Assembly (NCBI GenBank): GCA_023525975.1
Contig: CM042035.1
Span: forward strand, 30,099,001-30,163,000
Direction: 5' to 3'
Length of the DNA: 64,000 nt
DNA from: Smallanthus sonchifolius
Taxonomy: Eukaryota > Streptophyta > Magnoliopsida > Asterales > Asteraceae
Positions 1-10,859 of the stretch are shown in pieces; position 1 is the first letter of the stretch; every line of letters begins with the position of its first letter. The notes beneath the pieces were generated by a model. The model worked only from the letters and a program-made list of their open reading frames with translations, ran no database searches and was not told the DNA's origin. The translations under genes were made by a program, and so were the position numbers.

Positions 1-124
1 AAGACAAGAACGGATGAGCTGTGGTTGGTTAGGTGTTATATTCGAGTGGGAAGGCGTTTTGGTAGAGGATAATCTTGATTATAAGAAACAGTCATGACTT
101 GTGCTTTCTGAAGAAGAAGGTAAA
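1..124 (+). pseudogene. 5' fragment of a transposon ORF interrupted by the LARD insertion
   Basis: The reading frame starting at base 2 stays open except for a TGA near base 97. After the LARD element and one target duplication are set aside, the same frame continues into the ORF that resumes at 9638. The fragment is lysine- and glutamate-rich at its end, and I cannot name the protein. Its membership of a retrotransposon is inferred from the purine tract and LTR that follow the downstream part at 10851-11408. The left end of that host element is outside the window. Confidence 0.5.
120..124. repeat. target-site duplication GTAAA, left copy
   Basis: GTAAA lies immediately before the TG that starts the left LTR, and the same five bases follow the CA that ends the right LTR at 9637. 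A 5-bp duplication is the size expected for LTR-retrotransposon integrase. Confidence 0.95.
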
Positions 125-1390
125 TGTAACATCTATGATTTTCTGGAATAATTTTATATTATTCTTAAGTAATAATGACACCTTATTTCAAAATCCCGTA
201 CCTATCCAACACTTAATTATTATTGAAACGTATATCAATCCCAAATTTCAACCTTACAATAACATACTGTTTCTATAAATACATAATATGTAAATATATC
301 TATATAGGCAGTTACTTATATATATATATATACACACTTGCACAAATTAAAATAAAAACTTACAAAGTTTTTAATCATGTAAGAACATCCTTTATATATA
401 TAAATGTATCTTGAACAAACGTATATATATATTTGATTCTTAAATAATTCATTTACACAAATTGTTACTTTATAAAAATGAAAACAATTATTTTATAAAA
501 TATTTATAAATAAATTAGACCTTTATAAATGATATAAAATAAAAGTTAGTCTTAAACCCTTTGGAATCAAGATTGAACCCCTACTTTTAAATTTGAACCT
601 ATTTGACCCCAAGTTTGAACTCATTCACTATGACTAACCCATTTTGACTCCTAAATAGTCAACAACCCCGATTTCTTAAAATTTCAAAATTTAAAACTCG
701 CTCGAATCCAAGGTTAAAAACATTCCATGCTTACATAATCGATCATCGGTCATTCCTAAACCTCAATAACAATCCAATTTGACAATTTTCGCGGCCAGAA
801 TCAGAATTCAAATCAATTTGAATTAGTTTGACTATCCATAAGTCAAACCGAGCCTAAATCATCGCCAAAACAGGAAATCAAACGTGTTTCAGAACCCGGA
901 AATCACGCCCAATCAGTTTCGCATGTATCCGGTCCTAATTCAAGACCTAATTCATTTCTAAACCATCGAATTCACGCGTAATAGGAGCCTACGGCTGTCA
1001 ACTTTAAACCCGTAATCGAATCATACAATTATATGAAAGTTGAACGAATTAATACACACACACACCGTCATACAACCTCATTTAAACTCTCAAGAACCAG
1101 AATTGCAACCCATTCCGCGTCTAGAACCGAATCGAGCATCAAGAACTTCAAAACTGAAACTGTAGCCGTCCGTATTCGTGCCCAAACCAATCGAGTAAGT
1201 TTGTTACATCATTCAATTCGCTTTTCAATGCACATCAAAAGCCCCTTACCAATTCGTGCTAACAGAACTCGTCACGACCGATTGAAATTCTAGGGTTCTT
1301 GTTCTTAGCACTAATTTAATTTGGGGTTTTGTTTCGAACTTGTGCTTTTATTTAATTAGAATCCATAATCAACCAGCGAAACCACCTGGT

Positions 1391-1460
1391 CCGGCCGGTA
1401 AGTCACTGCGCCGCCGAACCAGGTGGCGGGGGTTCGAAACCCACCAGTTCCGGCCTTTTT
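1391..1460 (+). other. tRNA-like Pol III module 1 inside the LTR
   Basis: A B-box-like GGTTCGAAACC lies at 1431-1441. Complementary ends GGCCGG (1393-1398) and CCGGCC (1450-1455) would close a fold of about 63 nt. An internal pair CCACCTGGT/ACCAGGTGG lies at 1383-1391 and 1418-1426. A T5 run at 1456-1460 has the form of a Pol III terminator. It is repeated in the other LTR at about 7985-8055. A SINE-derived insertion fixed in the family is the simplest explanation. Confidence 0.5.
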
Positions 1461-1539
1461 GCGCAAATATAGCACCCAAGCCCGGCCTGTATCTCGCAGC
1501 ATGTTAAAATTATTCGAGACCGGACTTCTAACAGACTCA

Positions 1540-1608
1540 CAGGCCTCGGTCCAATGGTTTGTTCGACCGAGTTACCCAGCTCAGACCCGGATTCGAGTCC
1601 CTGGCCTG
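1540..1608 (+). other. tRNA-like Pol III module 2 inside the LTR
   Basis: CAGGCC (1540-1545) pairs with GGCCTG (1603-1608). An A-box-like TCGGTCCAATGG lies at 1547-1558 and a B-box-like GATTCGAGTCC ends at 1600. The copy in the right LTR has the better B box GGGTTCGAGTCCC at 8184-8196. T-rich sequence follows within 15 bases. The spacing of the boxes and the total length suit a tRNA or a SINE head, but it is not a standard tRNA gene. Confidence 0.5.
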
Positions 1609-2374
1609 TTTATATTTTTTGTAATCAGTTTTGAAGCCCAAAAAAATTATATAAAAATTATTTTTATGAACCATACATTATTTGTAATAGAATAAAACCG
1701 AAATTATTAATTTTCAATATAAGTTCATTTTATTATGAATTTTTATGGTTAAAAGTGTATATTAAAGGTTTAAAACAAAATTTTAGATATTTATATTAAT
1801 TTTCAAATAAAAAGAAACTTTGTTTTTATAAAGTTTATAAAATGTTAACTTTATATAAAAATCAAATGCTTATTTATAAATGATAAATAAATAAATAAAT
1901 TTATTTATTACAACCTAAACTAAAAAGTTAAATGTGTATTATTAAACCTTACACACAAATATATTATTTACACCACTTTTTACGTTTCTTGACAAATAAA
2001 TAAATAAAGTAGAAATTGTTTATTTAATGTATAGTTTTTTATAATACATGCACTATTTTTATAACTAAATAAATAAATAACAACTATTTAATGTTATTTA
2101 GTTATTTAAAAGCCAAACCCTAACCTCAATCATTTTAAACTATTCATTTCAAACAATCGTTTTATAAAACACAAGTGCAAATACAATAACCTACACATTC
2201 CATTATGCAACACAAACCCTTTGTACACACTTTCATTACAACCCTAGACTTGGCCTTAGACTATTATACATGTTATTAATCTAGATTCATATATATTACA
2301 CTTTAGGTTAACGTGGTAAGTTACAAGGAACACTTGCTACCTAGACACTTTTGCTAGCAACATCTTTGACACAG

Positions 2375-2829
2375 GTGAGTTTACATAGCCCCCTTTTCAT
2401 TTTGTACATTTTGGGGTGAAACATGATCTATTCTTTAAAACTTTTTGCATAGACTTAAATACAATTCAATAATATGATATTATGTGTTACGTGCTATATG
2501 TTTGAATGCTATGAGTTAAGACTACATATACATGACTTTAGTACAATCATTAACTACGTACAAGCCAACGGTTAACATTGATGGATCTATTGTGTCTGAC
2601 AAACCCACCCGGTTAGGGTGTTTGTTACCGACTTTACATAAGGGTAACCTGCGTGTTATGCCTCAGTCCAAGGTTTGATTGTACACACATAGTTTAACTA
2701 TAGATTCTCCATAAATGCCTTATACACATGTATCGTCTGAATTGTATAAAACATCTTAAACTTGTTGTGTGTCAAAACCTATGTATGCTCACCAACTTTT
2801 TAGTTGACCTTGTTTTCATCATGTTTCAG
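2375..2829 (+). other. intron-like GT-AG interval in the LTR
   Basis: A consensus donor CAG/GTGAGT lies at 2372-2380 and an acceptor TGTTTCAG/GT ends at 2829. The same 455-bp pair occurs in the right LTR at 8961-9415. Corresponding donor and acceptor pairs occur in GypB, GypA and the solo LTR at 54798. If used, it would be spliced from the 5' leader of transcripts starting upstream in the LTR. No transcript evidence is available here. Confidence 0.4.
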
Positions 2830-3054
2830 GTACTAATGCTTGAGAATAAGTACAAGTTGCTTCACTTAGGATCAAGGACCTAGAATGAAATTTAAAGAAA
2901 CTATTTATGTATTTTCCTATTCTTGTATTGTGGAATTTTGATGTTTTAATGAAATTGGTTGTTTAAATACTTCAACTTTAGTAAACCTTGAGCTTTTGAA
3001 CAGTCCGCATGTCCCGCTCCGACGTATTCCGCCGTCGGTTGGGGTGTGACAGAT

Positions 3055-3067
3055 TGGTATCAGAGCC
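3055..3067 (+). promoter_or_regulatory. primer binding site, initiator tRNA-Met type
   Basis: TGGTATCAGAGCC begins three bases after the LTR end. It matches the complement of the 3' end of plant initiator tRNA-Met, the usual primer for minus-strand synthesis in plant chromoviruses and copia elements. Confidence 0.9.
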
Positions 3068-3828
3068 TTGGTTATAGGGAATTAGGTTATTAGACACTCT
3101 TGACCTAGACTATAACCTTAGGACACCCATACAATGCCATGCTACTACATATTACATGATTACTTCTTATAGAAATATTTCTATATACTATCATAAGTAA
3201 TTACACTACATGATGCAATACATGATGACTTATGTGTCACACTACTTGATAATTTTTGTGCTTACATTCATTACTATCTACATGCTACCTATGTGTTTCA
3301 TTAAGTGCTATCCTAAGCTTAACACACACACGTACACACCAAATTATTCATACACCTTTGAACTCACACACATGATACCATCACTTCTTGTGAACAAAGA
3401 CTTAAACTATTGGGCCTAATACCCATTAATAATAAACTGAGAAGCCCATATATCCTTCAAGAATGAGAAGCCCGCTGCAATAAATAAACCTCACTTTCGG
3501 GCCTCAAAGCCCAGTCGACAACAATTCTCATCATAACCATGAGCCCAACAATAGTGTTATTAATACACGATGGCTGGAAGAGTGTGTAGGCCCATGAGGG
3601 ATTCTGGCTAAGGAAAGACAGGGTACTTAAGTGTGTCCTAGTGACCCACCCCTCTTTCCTGGGAATTCTCCTCAGGGATGCATTGCTTATAGGTCAAGTG
3701 TATTTTTAAAACACTATTGTGAAGGCTCGGTGTTATGACTAGCCAAACTCTAAACTTATGAGAACTCCTATGTCTACCACTCAATATTTCATTATCACTT
3801 ACAACCTTTTCATTGTTTTCTGCTAGAC

Positions 3829-4425
3829 ATGAATTCCTACTCTCCTTCCTCCCCGGTTTACCATCCTGGAGCAGAGTCTGATTGGGAAGAAGACATCGGG
3901 ACACCCGTGCATCGGTCATCAACACCCCCAGCTGCTAGACCAAGGTTTGATGTAAGGGTAGATTGGATTAGTAACACCGGCCCAAGACTTCGAACACCTG
4001 GATCACCCCCACCCAGAAACCAGTGCCAAACACCCCATCTACACACCTAGATACCACCCCCACTAAGAGACCCGTATCTGGTGCCTGACACATATCATTC
4101 TAACCCTTGGGTAAGGCATGCCATGGCACCCACTAGTGCTATGGGAATTCCAACCAATGATATCCACCAATATGTAAGAACCTCAGAATTTGAGAGGCAA
4201 AGGATTGAGCAGGGGGTAATGCACGACTTGCAAAGACAAAGAATGGATAGTCTAGCAAACCAATTAGGGTACCAAAAGGAGTTAATCTCCATTCTCGAAA
4301 AAGAAGTACTTGAGAATCGCACGGAAACAGCTAGAGCTGAAACCAGAACGGCTACCCGAGTGACCATAGCGGTGCTCGTCTTGGTGATTATCTTCCTTCT
4401 AGTGGGAAACTACCAGAGGCGTTAG
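3829..4425 (+). pseudogene. LARD internal ORF: proline-rich head, coiled coil, C-terminal membrane anchor; one in-frame TAG
   Basis: An ATG at 3829 opens a frame that runs to 4425 with a single TAG at 4048-4050. The parts before and after the TAG are in the same frame, so it is one ORF of about 198 codons with a nonsense change, or a readthrough site. The first part is rich in Pro, Ser and acidic residues. The second part has a charged Gln/Glu/Arg stretch suggesting a coiled coil (roughly nt 4180-4350), then a hydrophobic run TIAVLVLVIIFLLVG near the end and a basic tail. This looks like a tail-anchored membrane protein. It has no zinc knuckle or protease motif and I do not recognise the family. 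It is the only substantial ORF in the interior. Confidence 0.55.
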
Positions 4426-6682
4426 CAGAAATTTCTATTTATTGTCTTTAAATTTTCAATTTGAGAACCATTCCCCTATGTTTTGAGTAATGTTTAAACA
4501 TTTCAGCATTCAATCAATTTTATATATTCCAACTCTAAAGTTATTATTCATTGATTTGACACGTTGAGTGTGAATTACACCCATCACATTTTCATCAAGA
4601 TTTTCCAAGTATCACCTTCTTCATTCAATACGATTTAGTACACTACCGACAATCTCCTTCGTAAACAACTCATTCTATTAGATTTAAACACCCTCGTTAT
4701 TTTCAAACCAAATGTTTATCAAACTTTTAGAGAGTATCAGAAATATAAATTTTTCCATAAACATTTTCACTGTGAAAGGGAACTTAATACAACCTATTTT
4801 ATGAAAATATTATTTCAAATTGATAAATAATTATGATTGTTCCCCATTAAAGTAATTATTTCTAAAACCATGGCTAAATTAATATACGACTACTAGCTTA
4901 GCCAATAATTCCTCTTAAAAAATATTTTCTTATTAAAAATTGAAAAATTTAAATTAAAAGTTTTTTTTTCTAAGAATTGTCTATTTATTAAGATTATTTA
5001 ACTCAATAGTTTCATTACTTTATATATCTACAACCAAGAACAATTTATAAATTCCTATTTTCAAACAAAGATCAGTTATTTGTAAACATATTTCCCTGAG
5101 TGTTTTCAAAACCCCCTCGTTACCTTTCACTTGCTGCTTCAAGAGACGATCCATACCGCGTAGACGTTAACCATCCTCAGAAACCTTAACGAGACTTAAA
5201 AGAGCTAGGACCTAACTACCACATTTTACACGAATGTCAAACCGCACGCTTCTCCGCAACGCTCGATCACATACAAAACTCGTTAGTATATGTTACACAC
5301 GAAATTCAATAACTTACGTATGCACGTTCACAATATACCCAACACGACCACATAATACATGAAACTTAATTATTTTCAATATACCCAATGCTACACTGGT
5401 TACATATATACATGAAACTTGATTATTTGCAATATACGTTCTACTGGATTGATTACGTAATGCATGAAAGATAGTTGTTTGTAATATACATATACTAAAT
5501 TGATCACATGATACATAACAATATTTTGTTTGATACACAATACTTGATTGATCACATTGAACATGAAACTTATTTTGGTTACGAAGTACATGATACTATA
5601 TGATACTAAGTTGTTAACACCATACATGAAATTCATTTCCTACAATCCACATGATACTATGTTGCTTACATTACACATGAGAGCATATACATGATGCTAA
5701 CTTGTTTACGTTACACATAAAACCTATTTGATTACAAGCTACATAACATTAGATCATACATGAGACTTGTGTGTTTACACTATACATGAGACTAACTTGC
5801 TTACAGTTGTTGCAATTGATTGATCACAATATACATGAAGCATGGTCATACACTTTGTTCACCAAACTTGAAAACCATAACTCATTGAAGCTACTCGGGG
5901 TTTGACGTATTCTTGTTCAAAAGCGAGGAAGCTGAAACGCTTTAAAACAACTCGGTGTTTGACGTATTCTTGTCCAAACACGAGTAAACTATGGAACTTT
6001 AGGTTATACTGCCTTATTTCTCTTTAGTTGCGACCTAAACCGTCTTATCTAGGGACATAGTTACTTATTAGCAACTCACATGTGAAAACAATAGATATGG
6101 ACTAGATGAATTGTACCCCCTTTTTACCCACACACAACGGAAGGATCTATAAGGACCATGCGATGATTTGAGTAATTACGGGTGCACACGGAATTATAAG
6201 AATCAGCGCATGGAAAACATAGTGAATTTTGTCGTGTGTTGTGACCTAAAACTTATCATGATATGTAACAACGAAACTGATGTGATATGACAAGGGCATG
6301 GTGGATACGCCGATGGTACTTCCTATATATAAGTGTTCTGTCATATTATCAGAAGTAGCGTTGTTCGTGTCACGTGAAGTTTTGACCTAGACCAATGACT
6401 GTGAAATATTGACAATTCTTGAACATGTTAGACTACATCTTAAACAAAACCTAATTATCAAGTTCCCATCAAATCCATTCCAAGTAATGCATCTCACCTT
6501 TAGGATTCAAAATACCATTCAACAGTTCATTTCAAAACAAAATTCATTAACATCAGACATACCTCAGCCTGAATATCAAAATCTGTGTCTCGTCACCAGT
6601 TATACTCCTCAAACCGACAATCAAAGCTCGTTGAAAATCCAAACCCTCATCTCTTTCCTGATGTAGTAACCCCCAGTAGTTA
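4426..6682 (+). repeat. LARD internal non-coding region with degenerate repeats
   Basis: No credible coding sequence. From about 5320 to 5850 the sequence is a diverged tandem array built on the theme acatgaaactt/gattac/atatac, which also creates the short minus-strand ORFs seen there. Two copies of a 34-bp block containing TTTGACGTATTCTTG lie at 5894-5927 and 5951-5984, offset 57 bp. The rest is unremarkable AT-rich sequence. Confidence 0.6.
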
Positions 6683-6717
6683 AATTTCGGGACGAAATTC
6701 CCTCAACATGGGGATAC
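6683..6717 (+). promoter_or_regulatory. pre-LTR hairpin and polypurine tract
   Basis: A palindrome AATTTCG-GGA-CGAAATT (6683-6699) is followed by a short purine-rich tract around GGGGATA, directly before the TGTAAC of the right LTR. The same hairpin with different but matching arms precedes the purine tracts of GypC, GypB and GypA. The purine tract should prime plus-strand synthesis. Confidence 0.75.
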
Positions 6718-9637
6718 TGTAACATCTATGATTTTCTGGAATAATTTTATATTATTCTTAAGTAATAATGACACCTTATTTCAAAATCCCTAACCTATCC
6801 AACACTTAATTATTATTGAAACGTATATCAATCCCAAATTTCAACCTTACAATAACATACTGTTTCTATAAATATATAATATGTAAATATATCTATATAG
6901 GCAGTTACTTATATATATATATATATACACACTTGCACAAATTAAAATAAAAACTTATAAATTTTTTAATCATGTAAGAACATCCTTTATATATATAAAT
7001 GTATCTTGAACAAACGCATATATATATTTGATTCTTAAATAATTCATTTACACAAATTGTTACTTTATAAAAAGGAAAACGATTATTTTATAAAATATTT
7101 ATAAATAAATTAGACCTTTATAAATGATATAAAATAAAAGTTAGTCTTAAACCCTTTGGAATCAAGATTGAACCCCTACTCTTAAATTTGAACCTATTTG
7201 ACCCCAAGTTTGAACTCATTCACTATGACTAACCCATTTTGACTCCTAAATAGTCAACAACCCCGATTTCTTAAAATTTCAAAATTTAAAACTCGCCCGA
7301 ATCTAAGGTTAAAAACCTTCCATGCTTACAAAATCGATCATCGTTCATTCCTAAACCTCAATAACAATCCAATTTGACAATTTTCGCGGCCAGAATAGGA
7401 ATTCAAATCAATTTGAATTAGTTTGACTATCCATAAGTCAAACCGAGCCTAAATCATCGCCAAAACAGGAAATCAAACGTGTTTCAGAACCCGGAAATCA
7501 CGCCCAATCAGTTTCGCATGTATCCGGTCCTAATTCAAGACCCAGTTCATTTGTAAACCGTCGAATTCACGCGTAATAGGAGCCTACGACTGTCAACTTT
7601 AAACCCGTAATCGAATCATACAATTATATGAAAGTTGAATGAATTAATATACAAACACACCGTCATACAACCCCATTTAAACTCTCAAGAACCAGAATCG
7701 CAACCCATTCCGCGTCTAGAACCGAATCGAGCATCAAGTACTTCAAGACTGAAACTGTAGCCGTCCGTATTCGTGCCCAAACCAATCGAGTAAGTTTGTT
7801 ACATCATTCTATTCGCTTTTCAATGCACATCAAAAGCCCCTTACCAATTCGTGCTAACAGAACTCATCACGGCCGATTGAAATTCTAGGGTTCTTGTTCT
7901 TAGCACTAATTTAATTTGGGGTTTTGTTTCGAACTTGTGCTTTTATTTAATTAGAATCCATAATCAACCAGCGAAACCACCTGGTCCAGCCGGTAAGTCA
8001 CTGCGTCGCCGAACCAGGTGGCGGGGGTTCGAAACCCACCGGTTCCGGCCTTTTTGCGCAAATATAGCACCCAAGCCCGGCCTGTATCTCGCAGCATGTT
8101 AAAATGATTCGAGACCGGACTTCTAACAGACTCACAGGCCTCGGTCCAGTGGTTTGTTCGACCGAGTTACCCAGCTCAGACCCGGGTTCGAGTCCCTGAC
8201 CTGTTTATATTTTTTTTAATCAGTTTTGAAGCCCAAAAAAATTATATAAAAATTATTTTTATGAACCATACATTATTTGTAACAGAATAAAACCGAAATT
8301 ATTAATTTTCAATATAAGTTCATTTTATTATGAATTTTTATGGTTAAAAGTGTATATTAAAGGTTTAAAACAAAATTTTAGATATTTATATTAATTTTCA
8401 AATAAAAAGAAACTTTGTTTTTATAAAGTTTATAAAATGTTAACTTTATTTAAAAATCAAATGCTTATTTATAAATGATAAATAAATTTATTTATTACAA
8501 CCTAAACTAAAAAGTTAAATGTATATTATTAAACTTTACACACAAATATATTATTTACACCACTTTTTACGCTTCTTGACAAATAAATAAATAAAGTAGA
8601 AATTGTTTATTTAATGTATATTTTTTATAATACATGCACTATTTTTATAACTAAATAAATAAATAACAACTATTTAATGTTATTTAGTTATTTAAAACCC
8701 AAACTCTAACCTCAATCATTTTAAACTATTCATTTCAAACTTTCGTTTTATAAAACACAAGTGCAAATACAATAACCTACACATTCCATTATGCAACACA
8801 AACCCTTTGTACACAGTTTCATTACAATCCTAGACTTGGCCTTAGACTATTATACATGTTATTAATCTAGATTCATATATATTACACTCTAGGTTAACGT
8901 GGTAAGTTACAAGGAACACTTGCTACCTAGACACTTTTGCTAGCAACATCTTTGACACAGGTGAGTTTACATAGCCCCCTTTTCATTTTGTACATTTTGG
9001 GGTGAAACATGATCTATTCTTTAAAACTTTTTGCATAGACTTAAATACAATTCAATAATATGATATTATGTGTTACGTGCTTTATGTTTGAATGCTATGA
9101 GTTAAGACTATATATACATGACTTTAGTACAATCATTAACTACGTACAAGCCAACGGTTAACATTGATGGATCTATTGTGTCTGACAAACCCACCCGGTT
9201 AGGGTGTTTGTTACCGACTTTACATAAGGGTAACCTGCGTGTTATGCCTCAGTCCAAGGTTTGATTGTACACACATAGTTTAACTATAGATTCTCCATAA
9301 ATGCCTTATACACATGTATCGTATGAATTGTATAAAATATCTTAAACTTGTTGTATGTCAAAACCTATGTATGCTCACCAACTTTTTAGTTGACCTTGTT
9401 TTCATCATGTTTCAGGTACTAATGCTTGAGAATAAGTACAAGTTGCTTCACTTAGGATCGAGGACCTAGAATGAAATTTAAAGAAACTATTTATGTATTT
9501 TCCTATTCTTGTATTGTGGAATTTTGATGTTTTAATGAAATTGGTTGTTTAAATACTTTAATTTTAGTAAACCTTGAGCTTTTGAACAGTCCGCATATCC
9601 CGCTCCGACGTATTCCGCCGTCGGTTGGGGTGTGACA
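6718..9637 (+). repeat. 3' LTR of the LARD element (2.92 kb)
   Basis: Direct copy of 125-3051 with scattered substitutions and small indels, for example around 6908-6930 in the TA run and near 8480. It carries the same tRNA-like modules (about 7985-8055 and 8135-8203) and the same GT-AG pair (8961-9415). It ends at CA 9637 and is followed by GTAAA. Confidence 0.95.
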
Positions 9638-9642
9638 GTAAA
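9638..9642. repeat. target-site duplication GTAAA, right copy
   Basis: Matches bases 120-124 exactly and lies immediately after the right LTR. It confirms that both LTRs belong to one insertion. Confidence 0.95.
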
Positions 9643-10820
9643 TCCCCTCGTCCTGCGTTTTTTCTTAGGAGAATCGAGGGGATGAAAAACGAGCAGGCGA
9701 TTTCAGAAGTTCTTTGTTGGTCAAGAAACCCGAGTCAACTAAAGCGGATGTCTTTAAGAAAAGAACAGATTTTTCAAGCGTTACAAGGTGGGGTTTACCG
9801 GTTTCATGACGGGTCTAAATAGTTTATTAATGTTTTGACCAATCTAAAGAGCTCAATGTTGAAATGGTTGACAACTTCGGTTACAATGATTTGTATTTAG
9901 AAATTTTACCCACTAAAGACCTACAAAGGGAAAAGGTCAGGTACTTCACCGAAGAAGGAGATGAGATCCAAGCCTTATCTGATAATGATCAAGATATCTC
10001 TGAAGTACAGGTCAACTTAGTAAAGCCAGCAGTCACTGATGAACCCACTCCTACTGAATCAACTCCCACTGAACCAATCCAACCATCAAAACCAAACCCT
10101 GATTACCCGTACAAGAACAGACCGTGGTTAAAGAGGATGGTAAAAGAGGAGGGTCCCAAGACATATGAATGGATTGCTGAGCATCAAGAACTTAAGAGGC
10201 CTCCTGTTGGCTGGAAATATGATGCTGAAAGGTAGCTCTTTATTATAAGAAGATACAGGGGAGGAGTTCAACACTTTAAAAACATGACTGACTTTCAAAC
10301 TCTCCCCTTCTATGATCTTAGAGATCTAGCCAAGCTTCCACATCAAAATCAAGGAAACGTGATGATGGCTTCTGACTTTGAACACTACCTGCACACTCAA
10401 GTCAACAATGACTTTAAAGGGTTTAAGCCAAGAAAGACAAATAAGAAGATTTCAAAGACAAGGTTTCGTCCCAAGACTAAGAAGCCTTATGTCTTTCTGA
10501 GGTACGCGTCCGCTTAAACTCACAAAAAAACTATCACATTACCAAAGTATGTGCCTGTTCAACTCCAAACTTTCAAAAGATGGTACTACAATCCAAACAT
10601 TGGAAGTGTTGTGATAGAGTGTGAAGGTAAAGAAGACATGGTGATTTTTTAGCCTATGGAGCTCCTGAAGTTCCAGCCTGAAGATCTAGAGGTCTTATTC
10701 AAGAATCATATTCAGGTTTACTGTGATGATGATGAAGCAGATGCAAAGGCATATCAAAGGGTTGTGACCTTACATGTGAAGCCTTTCATCAATAAGCCAA
10801 CTGAAGTACCAGCTGTTTGA
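9638..10820 (+). pseudogene. uncharacterised ORF of an LTR element, degraded
   Basis: Three open stretches (9638-9822, 9864-10235, 10284-10517) and an unopened continuation to about 10820 read as one protein broken by two frame changes and several stops. Stretches two and three share a frame and are separated only by a TAG at 10233-10235. The protein has an acidic Pro/Thr-rich linker (around codons for PTPTESTPTEP), then a basic patch with KPRKTNKKISKTRF-like composition, then an acidic C-terminal part with the short motif FKRWYYNP. I recognise no pol domain. A purine tract and LTR follow directly, so it is probably the 3'-most ORF of a copia-like or non-autonomous element. Its 5' part is at 1-124. 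Confidence 0.5.
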
Positions 10821-10850
10821 GAAGAGCTGAAGACGATGATGCAACAGTTT

Positions 10851-10859
10851 GGGGGGGAT
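10851..10859 (+). promoter_or_regulatory. polypurine tract
   Basis: A G7 run followed by AT lies directly before TGTAGAG, the start of a probable LTR. A G-rich tract in this position is typical for copia-type elements. Confidence 0.7.

Larger units (their letters stand above)
125..3051 (+). repeat. 5' LTR of the LARD element (2.93 kb)
   Basis: It starts TGTAACATC and ends GGTGTGACA, and is nearly identical to 6718-9637. It contains a TA-rich U3-like start, two tRNA-like modules (1391-1460 and 1540-1608), an AT-rich middle, and near its end a GT-AG splice-site pair (2375-2829). Short plus-strand ORFs here (for example 1033-1293 and 1423-1695) have no recognisable domain and are not annotated as genes. 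Confidence 0.95.
125..9637 (+). mobile_element. LARD-like non-autonomous LTR retrotransposon, complete
   Basis: Two direct LTRs (125-3051 and 6718-9637) begin TGTAACATC and end GGGTGTGACA. A tRNA-Met-type primer site follows the left LTR, a purine tract precedes the right LTR, and both flanks carry GTAAA. The 3.67-kb interior has no gag, protease, RT, RNase H or integrase similarity, only one short ORF with an in-frame stop. Long LTRs plus a non-coding interior is the definition of a large retrotransposon derivative. The LTR ends and the hairpin before the purine tract resemble the chromoviruses elsewhere in this window, so a chromovirus is the likely helper (inference). The LTR copies differ at scattered positions, so the insertion is not brand new. 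Confidence 0.93.

Noticed and set aside
1423..1695. 90-codon ORF in the LTR as a gene
   Set aside because: It lies over the tRNA-like modules, is repeated with changes in the other LTR, and has no protein family resemblance.
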